This document shows, one piece after another, positions 1-11,889 of a stretch of 64,000 nucleotides of DNA. Position 1 is the stretch's first letter; every line of letters begins with the position of its first letter. The stretch covers positions 558,001 through 622,000 of the forward strand of contig JANVFP010000004.1 in NCBI GenBank assembly GCA_027919835.1. The letters run 5' to 3'. Source of the stretch: Lentinula raphanica (taxonomy: Eukaryota > Basidiomycota > Agaricomycetes > Agaricales > Omphalotaceae). The translations under genes and the position numbers were made by a program. The notes beneath the pieces are model-generated. The model was not told the origin of the DNA, did not search any database, and was given only the letters and a program-made list of their open reading frames with translations.

Positions 1-2
1 AA

Positions 3-1993
3 GTAGACATTGATGTTGAAAAGGTTGAGTCTCATGATAATGTGCCCAGCTTATCGAAAATTCCTCTACCGGAGGAGGAAATATTCGAAGAAAAGAAGGA
101 TCTCAAGTGCGCATCCTGCCTTGTATATTCCTTTTTGTCGCTCACATACATCTTACATCCTTGCAAGGCGAGGTCTCGAGCAGCGTCATATACAAATGAT
201 CGCACTTGCGGGAACCATCGGGACAGTGAGTATACTAGTTCCTGGTCCTGTGCATAGAGGTTGAAATCTCCTGCTTCCAGGGACTTTTCCTTGGTTCCGG
301 ACGTGCTCTTGCAACCGGCGGACCTGCTGGTGTCTTCCTTGGATATCTCCTCACAGGCCTCCTCGTTTCTGGCGTAGTTATATCCATTGCAGAAATGTCG
401 GCTCTTGTCCCATTATCTGGCAGTATCATCCGTCAAGCCGAATATTTCTTCGACCCGGCTTTGAGCTTTGCCCAAGGATGGAATACGGTATATAGCTTTT
501 CTGTTGGGATACCTGCAGAGATAGTCGCTGCGGGAGTTTTGATCGAATTCTGGGTTCCGTCCACTGAAGTTGGTCAAATTCAATTCATCTGCACATCTGT
601 CGTTGACACAGCTCAAGTAACCTTTGCCGTATAGGTCAGCAGTGCGGTTTGGATAACAGTGTTGGGGCTGTTGACTATCGGGACAAGTTTGTTGTTGATC
701 AGGGTGTATGGGGAGCTGGAATTCGGCTTTGCGATACTCAAAATTTTGCTCATTATGGGTTTGATCATTATGGTTCGTGTGTTGTTGTCCTTCATGGACA
801 GCGAAAGAACTATCACTTACAATTTTCTAGGGACTTTGTATCGATTTGGGAGGAGTGTCTGGACAACCCCGTCTAGGGTTCCATTATTGGAGAGATCCCG
901 TGAGTTTTCGACTATTTTGGACTATCCGTCGCATAGGCTGACATTGTTGCGTACAGGGACCGTTTGTCCAATATCTTTCAATTCCTGGTCCCCTTGGTCG
1001 CTTCTGCGGCTTCTGGACCACTTTCTCGAATGCAGCTTACGCCTACTCTGGTGTCGAAAGCATTGCAAACGCAGCTGCCGAGACTCACAATCCCCGTCGA
1101 AATATTCCAAAGGCAGCGAAACGAATATTCGTACGAATACTCATTTTCTATGTCCTCTCAATCTTCGTCGTGACATTACTTGTTCCGTCGAATTCAGAAG
1201 AGTTGCTGAGTGCACAAAACAAGGGAAATGCAGCACAGTCTCCGTTCGTCATTGCGGCAAGCTTGGCGGGTATCAAGGTAGTCCCACATATCGTGAATGC
1301 GGTAGTTCTGACCAGTGCTTGGTCCGCTGCGAATTCTGGCATGCTTGTGAGTAGGATTCTCAGACTAAGATTGGATTATCATCGACATGTTTTTCTCACT
1401 AGACTGCTACACGGACACTATATGGCTTAGCCCGTGAAGGGCACGCTCCAAAATTTCTTCTATGGACCAACCGTTTTGGAATTCCCTACCTTTGCGTCCT
1501 TTGTTTTGGGGCTTTCATCGCTTTGGGATACATGACTCTGTCCAATAGTGCATCTATTGTGTTCTCCTGGTTTCAAGATCTGGTCTCTACCGCTGTCCTT
1601 GTACAATGGTGCATCATATGCTTGGTGTATCTGCGATTTTACTATGCCTGTAAACGGCAGCAAATCGATCGAAATACCGAACTTCCCTGGGCTGGTCCTT
1701 TCCAACCTTACGCCGCGTGGATTTCACTGTTGAGCTTTGGGACCATTCTGCTCACAGCTGGGTATCCTGTGTTCATTAAAAGTCATTGGAGTACAGAAGA
1801 GTTCATTGGTGCATACTTCAACTTGCCGTTGATATTTGGGCTGTATTTCGGATATAAATGGGCGAAAGGGACAAAGGTTGTTAGTTTGGATGAAATGCCG
1901 GTCAGATATTATGTGGAGATTGCGAAAGAGAATCCGGAGGAGGAAGAGAGGTCGACAAAAGGTTGGAATGGGATCTCTATCATCTGGTCCTGA
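3..1993 (+). CDS. amino acid permease, 5' end outside window
   Basis: Plasma-membrane amino acid:proton symporter of the fungal APC/YAT family. Joining exons gives the family's opening QMIALAGTIGTGLFLGSGRA (TM1 substrate motif), then AEMSALVPLSGS, the VRVYGELEF-like segment (IRVYGELEFGF), YWRDP, the AYSGVESIANAAAETHNPRR block, and the late segment LYGLAREGHAPKF; many hydrophobic stretches fit 12 membrane segments. Introns recognised at about 107-167, 226-280 and 554-634, with others near 770-840, 900-958 and 1349-1402. The reading frame is open to the left edge (phase: codons begin at position 3), so the start codon lies upstream. The C-terminal tail after the last helix is acidic (NPEEEE), as usual for the cytosolic tail of these permeases. 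Substrate range cannot be told from sequence; the closest well-known type is the Dip5/Gap1 group. Stop TGA at 1991-1993. Confidence 0.93.
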
Positions 1994-2468
1994 GCCGTCT
2001 GGTGAATGATAACAGGAGATGTGTTGGAGGATCATCTGGTGATTACTACGGATACTTGTAATCTCGGGAAGCAAATAGTTGGGGTTTGTGACTTGCCGAA
2101 TCATTGCGGGTGTGAACAGTATGAAGGATTGCTCAATGTGTTCATCTTTGTAAAGTGAATCTTGGTTGCACTTCGAAGTGCTATCACATAGGCGTAAGAT
2201 AGTTTCTCCATTCATGTAGACGGTGTGAAGGCAAGGCAGTGCCGCACACACTGCAACAAGCTTGAGCTAGACTGGGCGCTAAAACTTTAATAACGTTGTT
2301 CTTTGTTCTTCGCTGTCACCGGTCCTGGAAGCTGTTCAGTCGGTCAATAAAATCAGTCATCGTGATATATTTTCTGCAATGTGACAAAACCGAACTAGTT
2401 CGCATCTCCTCAACTTTTTACCCAGTGTCCTCTTTTTATTCCACGACCAATGCCATCCTGACTGGACG
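1994..2468. other. intergenic, 475 bp
   Basis: 3' flank of the permease and 5' flank of the next plus-strand gene. No coding signal or repeat seen on either strand. Confidence 0.6.
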
Positions 2469-5400
2469 ATGAACAACAACTTTCGAGGACCAAGGACACC
2501 AACAGACTCGCTTCGACTAGAAAGTATCAAGATTCTGGCCAAGCTCGACCTGATCATCGAATTCAGGCCTTGGTTACCTACCCACTCATATCGGTGTGAA
2601 CCTGCTTATAGAATCCTCTTTGTTTGCTTTTCTATCGGTGCACCCCTGGGCATATTACTTGACCTACTTGGCTCTCCTGCACCTAGTAACGTCAACGTGG
2701 ACAACTTCAATTTCGGTCTCTCATTCCTGGAACGGCAAAATCATGTTCAAGATTTCATCCAGCGCGTCCATATGCTCGAACTTCAAGGGAGGCTCTCATT
2801 TGGTGAAGTTCTACGCATTGAAGATCTCTTCAATGGCACTAGCTTGGGATTCATGAAGGTATGTGTATGTTGAGTACCTATATGGGGTACACATATCAAT
2901 TCAAAGTTTCTCGTGTTCAAAGGTTTTGAAGACTGTCAACCGGATACTCTCTGCCTTGCAAGACACTTATCCCGGCCTTTTTGTGATCCCGAAAGATGCT
3001 GAGAGTCGGAAACTTGATGCGATGGATGAGCTGCTGGAAAGTGAACATATACATGTGGAATTTTTACGTATGGTTATCGTGAGTTTCTTGAGCTCTTGAA
3101 GTTGACCTGCGCCTCAAAATCGATTAATGTGTATACGCAGGACCATGCTGCGTTCATGTCTTGCGAGTCACAGGCTTTGGAAACCGCTCTGGAGGCCGTG
3201 GTCGTCATCGAACAACGATTGCGACAATATCATGATCGCGTGCTGAACTCCCTGCAGCAAGCTAGGCTTTCTATCGCCGATTCCACGTATCCTAACTGGG
3301 AAAAGGTCTTCTCTTTCGACGAATCATCAGTCAAGAACAATATGGCATCAACTTATCGCTCGCTTTGTATTAGTTATGTATCATTATTTGGATATCTCGA
3401 ACAGATTATAGGCCAGCTCGAGGTGAGCTTGTCTCTCCTGAGCGTCTGCTCCAGCTATTTCCTCATGTCCTCAAACAGCCGGTACTCGCTGCGCACGCAC
3501 AAATGCTCCTTGACATTCTTTCTCATATTCCAACCAGAATACATGAATACTGTGACCAACTCCAGGTATTCACCACACACATCCTTTCACTCGGTGACTC
3601 ACCACTGTCTTTTTAACAGAATCTCCTCTCATTAACTCTTCCTGACACTCCTTCATCCGGGACCATGTGCTCCCAACATGACTCTCTTTGCAATATCATC
3701 CTCAACATGACCGACATTTCTACCAGTATCCACGAAATGAGCTCGGAACTACGTACATCGCGTGCATCGAAGATACTAAAAGCGCGTGCTTTTCATTGGC
3801 ACTTGCCCGAAACTTCACACCGCGGTGGAATTATTGACCCGTCTGAACTGGGGATGTTAGTCTTGGATGACATACTGCTCGTTGAAGATGGCACACCGAA
3901 CCTCCCTCCTACCTCTTACCAAATCTTTCTCTTCGAGTCCATGCTTCTATGTTGCCTGGATGGACCACAAAGCTCCGCACCCCGTCATGGACATAACGAG
4001 GAACGTGTGGGCCCGGCTAGGTACCCTATCCGACCCTGGGAGCTAGGTCCGGCGTTGAGGCGAACTATGCCTCTGAATTTAATACATGCTATACCCACTA
4101 ACGAGATGTGGAAATTGCGGGTGCTCGATATCGGTCTGTAATACTTGTTTCATTTTTGGCTAAATCCACTGAAAACTGCTTTGTTCTCCAGAAACTTTCG
4201 AACTGCATTGGGATCCTGATATGGCTCAGGATCAAGCGTCACGTTCCGCTAAGCCTACACTCAGCCTATTGTTCAAATGCCCTTCAGGAGAAGAGCAACA
4301 CAACCAATGGTGTTCTGCTTTACAGCGATTCGTTCGTTTGGACACAGAGACATGGTTAAATACACCTCGACTCAGAAATGAAGATCATTCAGGTTTCGTC
4401 GTTGAGGAAGGTAACGACGATGGGGATGTACGAAGCCTGGTCATGTCGGAAGATGGTATCGACTCCGACGAGTTTGCTCCATTCAAACTTGACATTGAAT
4501 CCAGCGATGGTCGACGCCATTCTCATCCTCGACCTTGGAGTCTCATTGCTAGAAAAGGACCCCACTCGGAGTCATCTTCACTCCATCAACAGCTGCTTGA
4601 AGAGGAGGAACAAGAGATTGAAGACGTACTTAGTCCGAATATGCTTCCAACATTGTTTACTCCTCTTAGTCTCACCGCTAGCAGTGGTAAAGGCTCTGTA
4701 CCTCCTCTGAGTCCACTTGCACTCGGTGGCATGGTACGAGATCCTGGAACGTTTCAGCAAATGGTGTTACCACCTACACCTCCGCCTGAAGGGGATTTCT
4801 GCAAGTGTTTTGTTTCTATCATGCGTTGTGCCTGTGTTCTAATTCGTTCTATCGGTTTAGTGTCTGAAATCGCCTCTTCTGAGCGAGTGATGGATTTTAC
4901 TGGTCAAATTCATCCGATCGGAGGGAGCGCTGTTGCAGGAGGAGGATATTCCGATGTCTGGAAAGCAACCTTGAACAGCAGAAAGGATGGTCATGGTCAG
5001 GAGCTGCAGGTGCGAGATCTTGGTCGTTGCTTCTCCCTCGATGCATGTCCTCATCACCTATAGGTTGCAATAAAGGTCATCAGAGCACATTATGGAAGCC
5101 CCGAAAACGAGGATACTCTACAAAGGGCAAGTTTCTCTTTCTCTCTCTTGTTCAACTAATTGAAAACCACTATCTCAAGAGACTAGCCCGTGAGCTTGAT
5201 GTGTGGAAACAATTGAAGCACCCAAACATCCTTCCGCTTTACGGAGTCACATCCGGTTTCGGGCCATATAATTCTTTGGTATGTCCGTGGATGGAAAACG
5301 GAAGTGTCAGCCGGTACATGGAAAAATGGGGCGACCTTCTGTCGATGACGGATCGACTGCAGTTGGTGAGTGAGAGGGACGTTCTGCCTCGTCTATATGA

Positions 5401-6256
5401 GACTTACTTGTGTTAATTTCAGCTCTGCGAAGTAGCTGAGGGTTTACATTATCGTAAGCTCATGTTCCTCTGAAGCCGGGTTAGAACTGATGTTGTCCTG
5501 ACGGGGGATTAGTACACTCTCGCGGTATCGTGCATGGAGATCTAACTGGTGTAGGCTGAGTTATTACCCATTTGTACATACCCGCGCTTACTCCACTGTA
5601 CAGTCCAACATCCTCATTGACGACAATCTTCATGCATGCCTGTGTGACTTTGGATTATCGAACATGATTAGTGATTACGAAGGATCTTCTAACCACTCTA
5701 CCATTAGCGGTGCAATACGTTGGGCTGATGCAACATTGTTCATTACTCAAGCCGCTCATTCAGACGAATCGAATGAGGAGCAAATGATACCGACTATGAC
5801 GTCCAAGAGCGACATATACTCGTTTGGTAGTGTCACTCTGGAGGTGAGTTCTTGCCTTGGCAGTACTAGATGTAGCCATAGCTAAATCATCTCCAGATCC
5901 TCACCGGTCGAATACCATATCATTACATTCGAAGTGACGCTCAAGTCATCTTCGAATTGGCGCAAGGCAGAAAACCCCGCCGACCAATTGCGTCGCTTGT
6001 CACAGATTCTCAATGGGAGTTCATATCATCTAGGTGTTGGCATGATGAACCCGATTTCCGCCCCGACATAGATGAAGTTGTCGATACGATGCAGATGTTG
6101 TTACGCACTAGCTTAGAGTTTCGTAGATATACGAGCTCAGAGCCTGAAGGGTTCTTGCTTCGGACTCCTGATTCTTCTCTCGAAATTCTTGATTTACCTC
6201 GTAGGCATAGTGAGCCTTTGAGCTCAATCCGTACCGAACAATTACAATTGAAATAA
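2469..6256 (+). CDS. Cdc24-like Rho-GEF / PH / TKL protein kinase fusion
   Basis: A multidomain signalling protein. The first exons (2469-3080) match the calponin-like N-terminal domain of the Cdc42 exchange factor Cdc24: FxxRPWLP, then FxIGAPLGILLDLL, EDLFNGTSLGFMK and VLKTVNRILSAL. An alpha-helical stretch follows (3140-3640) in the place of the DH (RhoGEF) domain but is divergent. A Cdc24-type PH domain comes next (about 3840-4350, LDDILLVEDG to WCSALQRFV). After an acidic, Ser/Pro-rich linker (4370-4880) there is a kinase domain: Gly-rich loop AGGGYSDVWKA, VAIK lysine, ARELDVW glutamate, catalytic loop HGDLTGSNIL, CDFGLS, KSDIYSFG. One uninterrupted reading frame (4221-5063) runs from the PH end through the kinase N-lobe, so the fusion is not two genes. 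The loop has HGD instead of HRD and no clear APE. An intron at 5127-5179 appears to use GC-AG. Start ATG 2469 gives the Cdc24-like N terminus directly. Confidence 0.85.
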
Positions 6257-6431
6257 AATTTTTGGCTCAAATTTGGTAGTCTTGGAGAGTCTTGGGCTGC
6301 TTCGCTTGCAACCTCACCGCCGTTACCTCATCACTCGTTGGAGCCAACCACACTGACATGTCCAAGCGGCAATTTAAGCTCTCTTTCACTCTTCTCTCCT
6401 TCTTCCTTCATCGTCCTGCTGGTCAATTGGC

Positions 6432-8697
6432 ATGTCTACCTCTTGGACTGCCACCTTCACACTCGTTATTTCAGTTTTTGTCAAACTCGCTCACTCTAGT
6501 TCATGGAGTTCCCCCCACGAATACGAGGGAATGCCTTCACATCCATACAATGAAGATGGTTGGCCTCAGTGTACGTGTATTCATGCGTTAGATCATTCTC
6601 CGGTTTGTTCATCACCTCTGAAACGCTACAGATTTTGAAGTCGCCGAATCGCTGCCCAATGTGACCTGGAACTCACCTCGTTCCTTTGCCGGTAGCATAT
6701 CCACGGAGACGCCTGAGATGCCCAACAACACATTGTTCTTCTGGGGATTCGAGAAGTTCAATGGCTCGATTACTATGAAGAATTCAAGTGATCCGTGGAT
6801 GATCTACCTTGCAGGAGGACCAGGATATTCATCCATGGCATCAGCTCTTCTGGAGAACATTGGTCCACAAATTATGACTCCAGACGGTCTCAGCTACAAC
6901 GAATACAGCTGGCATAATTTCAGTGATGTGGTATGTCAGACGTGTTGCGGATACTTTGAAATCGAAAGCCTCATAATGCGGCCGTGGACAGTTCTTTGTT
7001 GATTCACCTGTAGGTACTGGATATTCTACCTCAGGACTTAGAGGGGCTGCAGATGATGAAGAGAGGGTTGCGTCTGACTTTGTAGGTTCACAACGTGTGA
7101 AATATGAATGCAGCTAACGATTGCTCAGCTAGCCTTCCTCGATAATCTGACCAAAGTGTTTCCCGGTCTCCGTACGCGACCTCTCTACCTTTTAGGCGAA
7201 TCGTACGCCGGACGATTCATTCCTTACATTCTGAAAGCTTACTTTGGACTCGATGCATCTAAACGGAGCGCGAGGTTCCGCAAAGCTGGCTGTTCCTCCC
7301 CTGCACTGCTAGATGCCTCCATATTCGAGAATATCCCTATCGTTCAAGTCGTCGAGACGTATCCTCAGCTCATTGGGTACAACACAAGCTTCTATGATTA
7401 CATTCTAGAGCAGAACCATCTATGTGGTTACGATTTGAATCTCACCTACCCACAAACTGGCGGCAAGTTCCCTCCGATGGAAGTGAAATATGGGAGTATC
7501 GGGGACCGCATTCAAGGTCTAAGTCGACGAACAACGTCGGAAGGAACTCATTCTCATAATCTGGCACCCAAGAGCCCTTCACCATGGGCCCGACGAGCGA
7601 AATTACAACCCCGTGAACAGAACAGCCCTTCGGTCTTGAACACGACTCTCACTGGAAAGATCAACTCATATTATGGGTGCGATATTAGGGATATGGTATT
7701 CGAGTACACGCTCAATTACACTTATCCTTGGTGTAAGTTCGCTGTCAATTGCTCCATACTGTTCCCTGTTGATGTTCTTGTATCGTATATAGCAGAGCTC
7801 ACGGATCCAAGCTACTTCGATGTCACCGATATCCCATACGTGGAAAGTCCTCGAGCCGGTTTTGTGCACCCCCAACAGTGGATGAACGGTACGCTCTTGG
7901 AACGCTTTACACGTCGTTCCTTCTACATTCTTCCTCGTCGATAGACAATACAACACGAGACAGAATCCATGCTCCTCACAATAAAATGTGGGACTCGTAC
8001 ATCCGCTATGAATGGGAGAACCAGGAGGGCGTCGATACTAGTTCGCCGTAAGTACTCCTCTTCTTTCTCGTATCAACCTGTGTGGATTGAGGAAGAATTA
8101 TACCGTAGACCCATGGAATTCATGGACGAGCTCATGGCCAATGCAACAACAGAGAACGTTGGAATTCTCTGGTTTTCTGGCAATGACGATGCACTCAGCG
8201 CACATTTCAGTACAGAGGTCGCAATACAGGTAGGTCGTTCTCCCTGTTAACTGTTAACAACGAATTTTGAAATTCACTATAAACTTCCGTCAATACAGAA
8301 CACTACGTGGGCCGGGGTACAAGGATTCGCTCAGCGTCCCAATACCACCTGGTATGACGATACTGGAATTCCTAGTGGAATTGTCCACGAGGAACGGGGG
8401 CTAATGTATGCCCTCATCTATGGAGCGGGTCATCAAGTCAATACCGTGCATCCTGAGCGTGTCTTCGTGTTCATCCGAGACTTCTTCATTGGAAATACGT
8501 ATACGGCGCTGGTGAATTCCACGGCCCATGCTAGTACAGCTTCGTCGGATTCGGACCCAGAGGTACTGCCAAACGGTGTCGTTCTGGGTCAGCGAGAGAT
8601 CTATTATGGCTCGAAAACCATTTCTTGGCCCGAGCCTACTGTTACTGCATTTTACGACCACGTTCTTGATACCATGACGAACAAAGATCGCAACTAG
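6432..8697 (+). CDS. secreted serine carboxypeptidase, S10 family
   Basis: Carboxypeptidase Y-type exopeptidase removing C-terminal residues from peptides, probably secreted or vacuolar. The protein starts with a hydrophobic signal sequence (TATFTLVISVFVKLAHSSS). The family blocks appear in order: FFWGFEKFNG, the oxyanion-site segment AGGPGYSSMAS (usual NGGPGCSS), the nucleophile elbow GESYAGRFIPYI, the Asp region ILWFSGNDDALSAH, and the His region GAGHQVNTVHPERVFVF. All three catalytic residues (Ser, Asp, His) are therefore present. Several N-x-S/T sites fit a glycoprotein. At least four introns interrupt it (about 6570-6632, 6930-6993, 7083-7130, 8229-8298). Oddity: the usual Asn before GGPG is Ala and the Cys is Tyr, a departure from the consensus that may change the P1' carboxylate pocket or a disulfide. 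Stop TAG at 8695-8697; only 156 bp separate it from the convergent neighbour. Confidence 0.88.
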
Positions 8698-8853
8698 ATA
8701 TACCCTACACATTGATAATTGCTTGAGCCATATCGGTATATACCTAATCATATACTACGACTACATTTGACCTCGACCATCTCCAGTTGAATGAGGAGTA
8801 ATACCATGTCCATACGAAACAATGGAAGAAGGATATCACAACACACTGTTCTT

Positions 8854-10348
8854 TCATTGCAGCTTGAGCAATGTGATCGCTGTTTCCCTAGCAAACTGTC
8901 TCAATTCTTCCTGCGTCAGCACTCCCTCCAGTTCATCCAATAATCCCTTTCCATTTTCCATAGTTTCAAAAGGATAATCAATTGAGTACAATATCCTACT
9001 CAAGCCGATTTGCTGCTTGTGAAACTGGAGGAGCGCAGGAGAAAATGATCCCGAAGAAGTGGTCCAAATGTTGGTTTCGAAGTACGAGGAAACGTTACGA
9101 AGCATGGGCATCCCGAGGACTTTTTGGCGTGCTATCTCTGCAGCGGCAAAAGTGAATAAATCGTTGCCGATGAACTATGTAGGAGCAATGGTTGCCAGTT
9201 ACCTTCGTCAATACGGTCCAGATCAGAGGGGATCCGTTCTCCCATATGGCCTACGATAACCTTCAGTGAAGGGTGGCGACTTGAAGAAGTTGACGTGAAC
9301 CGGATATCAAACAAAGTACACGACCAACTTACTCAAACACCCCGTTCGTACACAAGCCCAGGATATGGTTTGACAGTGTCACCGCAAATTCTTGGCCAGC
9401 ACCCCTCAACCATGGAGCCTGAGTGTACAACAGTGTAGAAATTGGGGCAACGTTGGTTCGAGGATGGAAGTAAACCGGGACGTCAAGCTCGGTGACTGTG
9501 TTCCAGAATATATCGTACTCTGGCTGATCATAGAAAAGAAGTGTGTCTGAAAACAAGACAGACGAACGGGCCTGTGATTAGCATGAAGTTGGAAGTAAGG
9601 CACAACGCCTCGATGTCGCGAATGAGACTCACCGTTATCCTTGCCACTTTGTTGATAATCATTGACTAGAGCGCCAAGGAACCCCAACTCTTGTACTGTC
9701 CGTCTCAACTCGGTGGCGGCGGCAGAAGCATTGTGCATCGATAACGCAGCAAATGCTCCGAATCTACTCGAACTATTTCCTGCTGAAGGACTGGAAATCT
9801 GGGCTGCGAGCTCGTTGTTCACGTAGACTGCCATAGATTCAGCCGTAGTGGGGTCAGATATGCCTTGAATACATGGAGAAGTGCAAGAGAGGACCATCTT
9901 TGTGTAATATCAGCTTGAATGTTCGACATCATCGCGAATGACAGACGTACAAAATCCACCCCTGTGGCATCCATATGAGCAAGGCGTTGGTTGAATATAT
10001 CGAGCAGGTTTGCATCGAGCTCCGCGCTTGTTTGGCCTGTCAAATTGCAACACGAATATCAGAACGATTTGTTGCAAACTCGTAATCTCAAAGCTTAGAG
10101 TGGTCCCAATCGCAAGCGCTCACCTAACGGCGGGGCTGCAGCACTAACACATCTTTGAGTCTGCACTGGTACTTAGTAACGAGCTGCCATAAGACCTACC
10201 TTGTTCCTAACTCAGGAATTGTCCAAGCCTCTTCCAACGCGATTGAGCCGTTTCCTGTAGAATGCCAGTGTGTTGTGCGAGCCTCAACATGTTGCTCGAT
10301 GAATAGCAGAGATACGAGAGCGAGAAAAACAACCGGAAGTGGTGACAT
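8854..10348 (-). CDS. 2,3-dihydroxybenzoate decarboxylase-like amidohydrolase, copy 1
   Basis: Member of the amidohydrolase-2 (ACMSD / 2,3-DHBD) family of metal-dependent non-oxidative aromatic decarboxylases. Metal and catalytic motifs are visible: IALEEAW near the N terminus (the EEA form of fungal 2,3-DHBD, with Glu as ligand and Ala where bacterial relatives have His), VYFHPRTN (ligand His), VGHMGERIP (second His), and LYSIDYPFE (ligand Asp). It begins with a clear signal peptide (SPLPVVFLALVSLLFIE, then VEARTTHW), unlike the cytosolic members characterised, so it may act in the secretory route or outside the cell. Start chosen at the ATG on the minus strand at 10346-10348 because it opens the signal peptide; stop at 8854-8856. 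Introns of normal size separate five or more exons. It is the most divergent of three tandem copies. Substrate is not known; a hydroxylated benzoate or similar lignin-derived acid is an inference. Confidence 0.85.
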
Positions 10349-10577
10349 AACACAAGGGGCAATGAACAGTCAAGGCAATGAAGCACTGAACATGTTGGTC
10401 AGACAATGTTATATATCATGGACTCGAAGGATTACTATATGGAGTGATTCGACAGCTTTATGCTTGACGTGCAGCAGGTCGTAGAGGTCATTGGGCCGGC
10501 CGCGGACAAGTACGCAAATAGGACAAGAACTTTCGCCGAGATACATACCTGAAAGCTAAACTAGACAGCTTCAAGTT

Positions 10578-11889
10578 TCAGTCATTCAACTTGAGGAGTT
10601 TAATAGCCGCTCCTCTCTTTAGACTTAACAGCGCCTCCGGAGTCAAGACATCATTCAGTCCATCAACCCAGGTCGTTCCTAAGGGCATATCCACGAATGG
10701 ATAATCTATAGAAAACAATATCCTCTCCAACCCAATTTCCTTGATGTGAAATTGAAGTAGGTTAGTGGCGAAGTTTCCGGAAGTGGTCTCAAAGAGGTTG
10801 GTGTGGAAATATGTCGTCACATTGTGCAACATGGAGGTAGTCTGAGGGGCGAGCTCTGATGGCGATGTTGAAGCGAGGAGGAACAAAAAGAACTAGAAGC
10901 GACTCACTCGCGTCAATTCGTACGAGGTCTGACGGGATTCTCTCTCCTAGATGGCCGACTATGACCTTGAGACTAGGAAAACGGCTGGCAGTTGGGGTAT
11001 CAGGGAGTGTTTTCAGACTCGATGATCAATGCACTCACTCGAAAACACCATTCGTACAGAGACCGAGTATATGACCTGACAGAGTAGCAGCAAATTCTTG
11101 TGGCGCACCCAACAGCCACGGAGCGTGTCCATAAAGCAAGTTTGCGATAGGCTCAACGTTCGTGCGGGGATGAAAATAAATCGGCACATCGAGTTCAACG
11201 ACCATTTTCCAGAAAATATCAAATTCAGGCTGGTCGTAGTATATCAATGTGTCTAAGAACCATCTGTTAGCGAGAGATTGAAACAAGGGACTGAAGATAT
11301 ACTTGCCGTTATCTGACCCACTTTGTTGATAATCGTTCACTAACCCTCCGAGGAAACCTAATTCCTGCACCGTCCTTTTGAGCTCGGCGGCTGCTTCTGA
11401 CGCATTGTGCATTGATAAGGCAGCAAAGGCTCCAAAGCGAAAAGTATTGTTGGATATTTGAGAAGCTAACTGATTGTTGACATTCACGGCCATTGCATTA
11501 GCAACAGCAGGGTCAGAAATTCCTTGAACACAAGGAGAGGCACAGGACAGGACCATCTTAGATATATCATATTGAGGTGAGCAAAGAAAGAACAAGACGC
11601 AAGACGCACAAAGTCAACACCAAGTTGATCCATCAGGGTAAGACGTTGGTTGTGAATATCAAGAAGGTTCGCCCTGAGTGTTCCCGTCCCCCTACATAGC
11701 ACGAACAACTTGTCAGAAATGCCTGATATTCTAGTAAGGTTGAACTTACCTTGCGAGTTCAGGAATACTCCATGCTTCTTCGAAAGCTATCGTTCCCCTC
11801 CCTGTGTCGTTCCAGACACGAGCATATGTGAATGACTGATAGATGAGGAAGACAGCTATTTGACGGAAGACAGTGTGAAGTTGCTTCAT
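10578..11889 (-). CDS. 2,3-DHBD-like amidohydrolase, copy 2
   Basis: Second tandem copy, same family and orientation as copy 1 and very close to copy 3. Contains a signal peptide (ATG at 11887-11889; MKQLHTVFRQIAVFLIYQSF, followed by TYARVWNDTGRGT), the IAFEEAW motif, MVLSCASPCIQGISDP, IYFHPRTNVEP, VGHLGERIPSDL and LFSIDYPFVDMP, so all expected metal-binding residues are there. Compared with copy 3 a short stretch (copy 3: ARQLPLGMPML) is altered and about three residues shorter around 10835-10850, close to an exon boundary; this may be a splice-site shift or a small deletion and could affect activity. Stop at 10578-10580 (ends KLLKLND). The 3' end of this gene lies about 230 bp from the start of copy 1, so promoters and terminators are compact. 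Confidence 0.83.

Noticed and set aside
2469..4360. Possibility of a normal CDC24 gene followed by a separate kinase gene
   Set aside because: No stop codon or start signal lies between the PH end and the kinase N-lobe; one open frame covers both. Kept as a refutation test.
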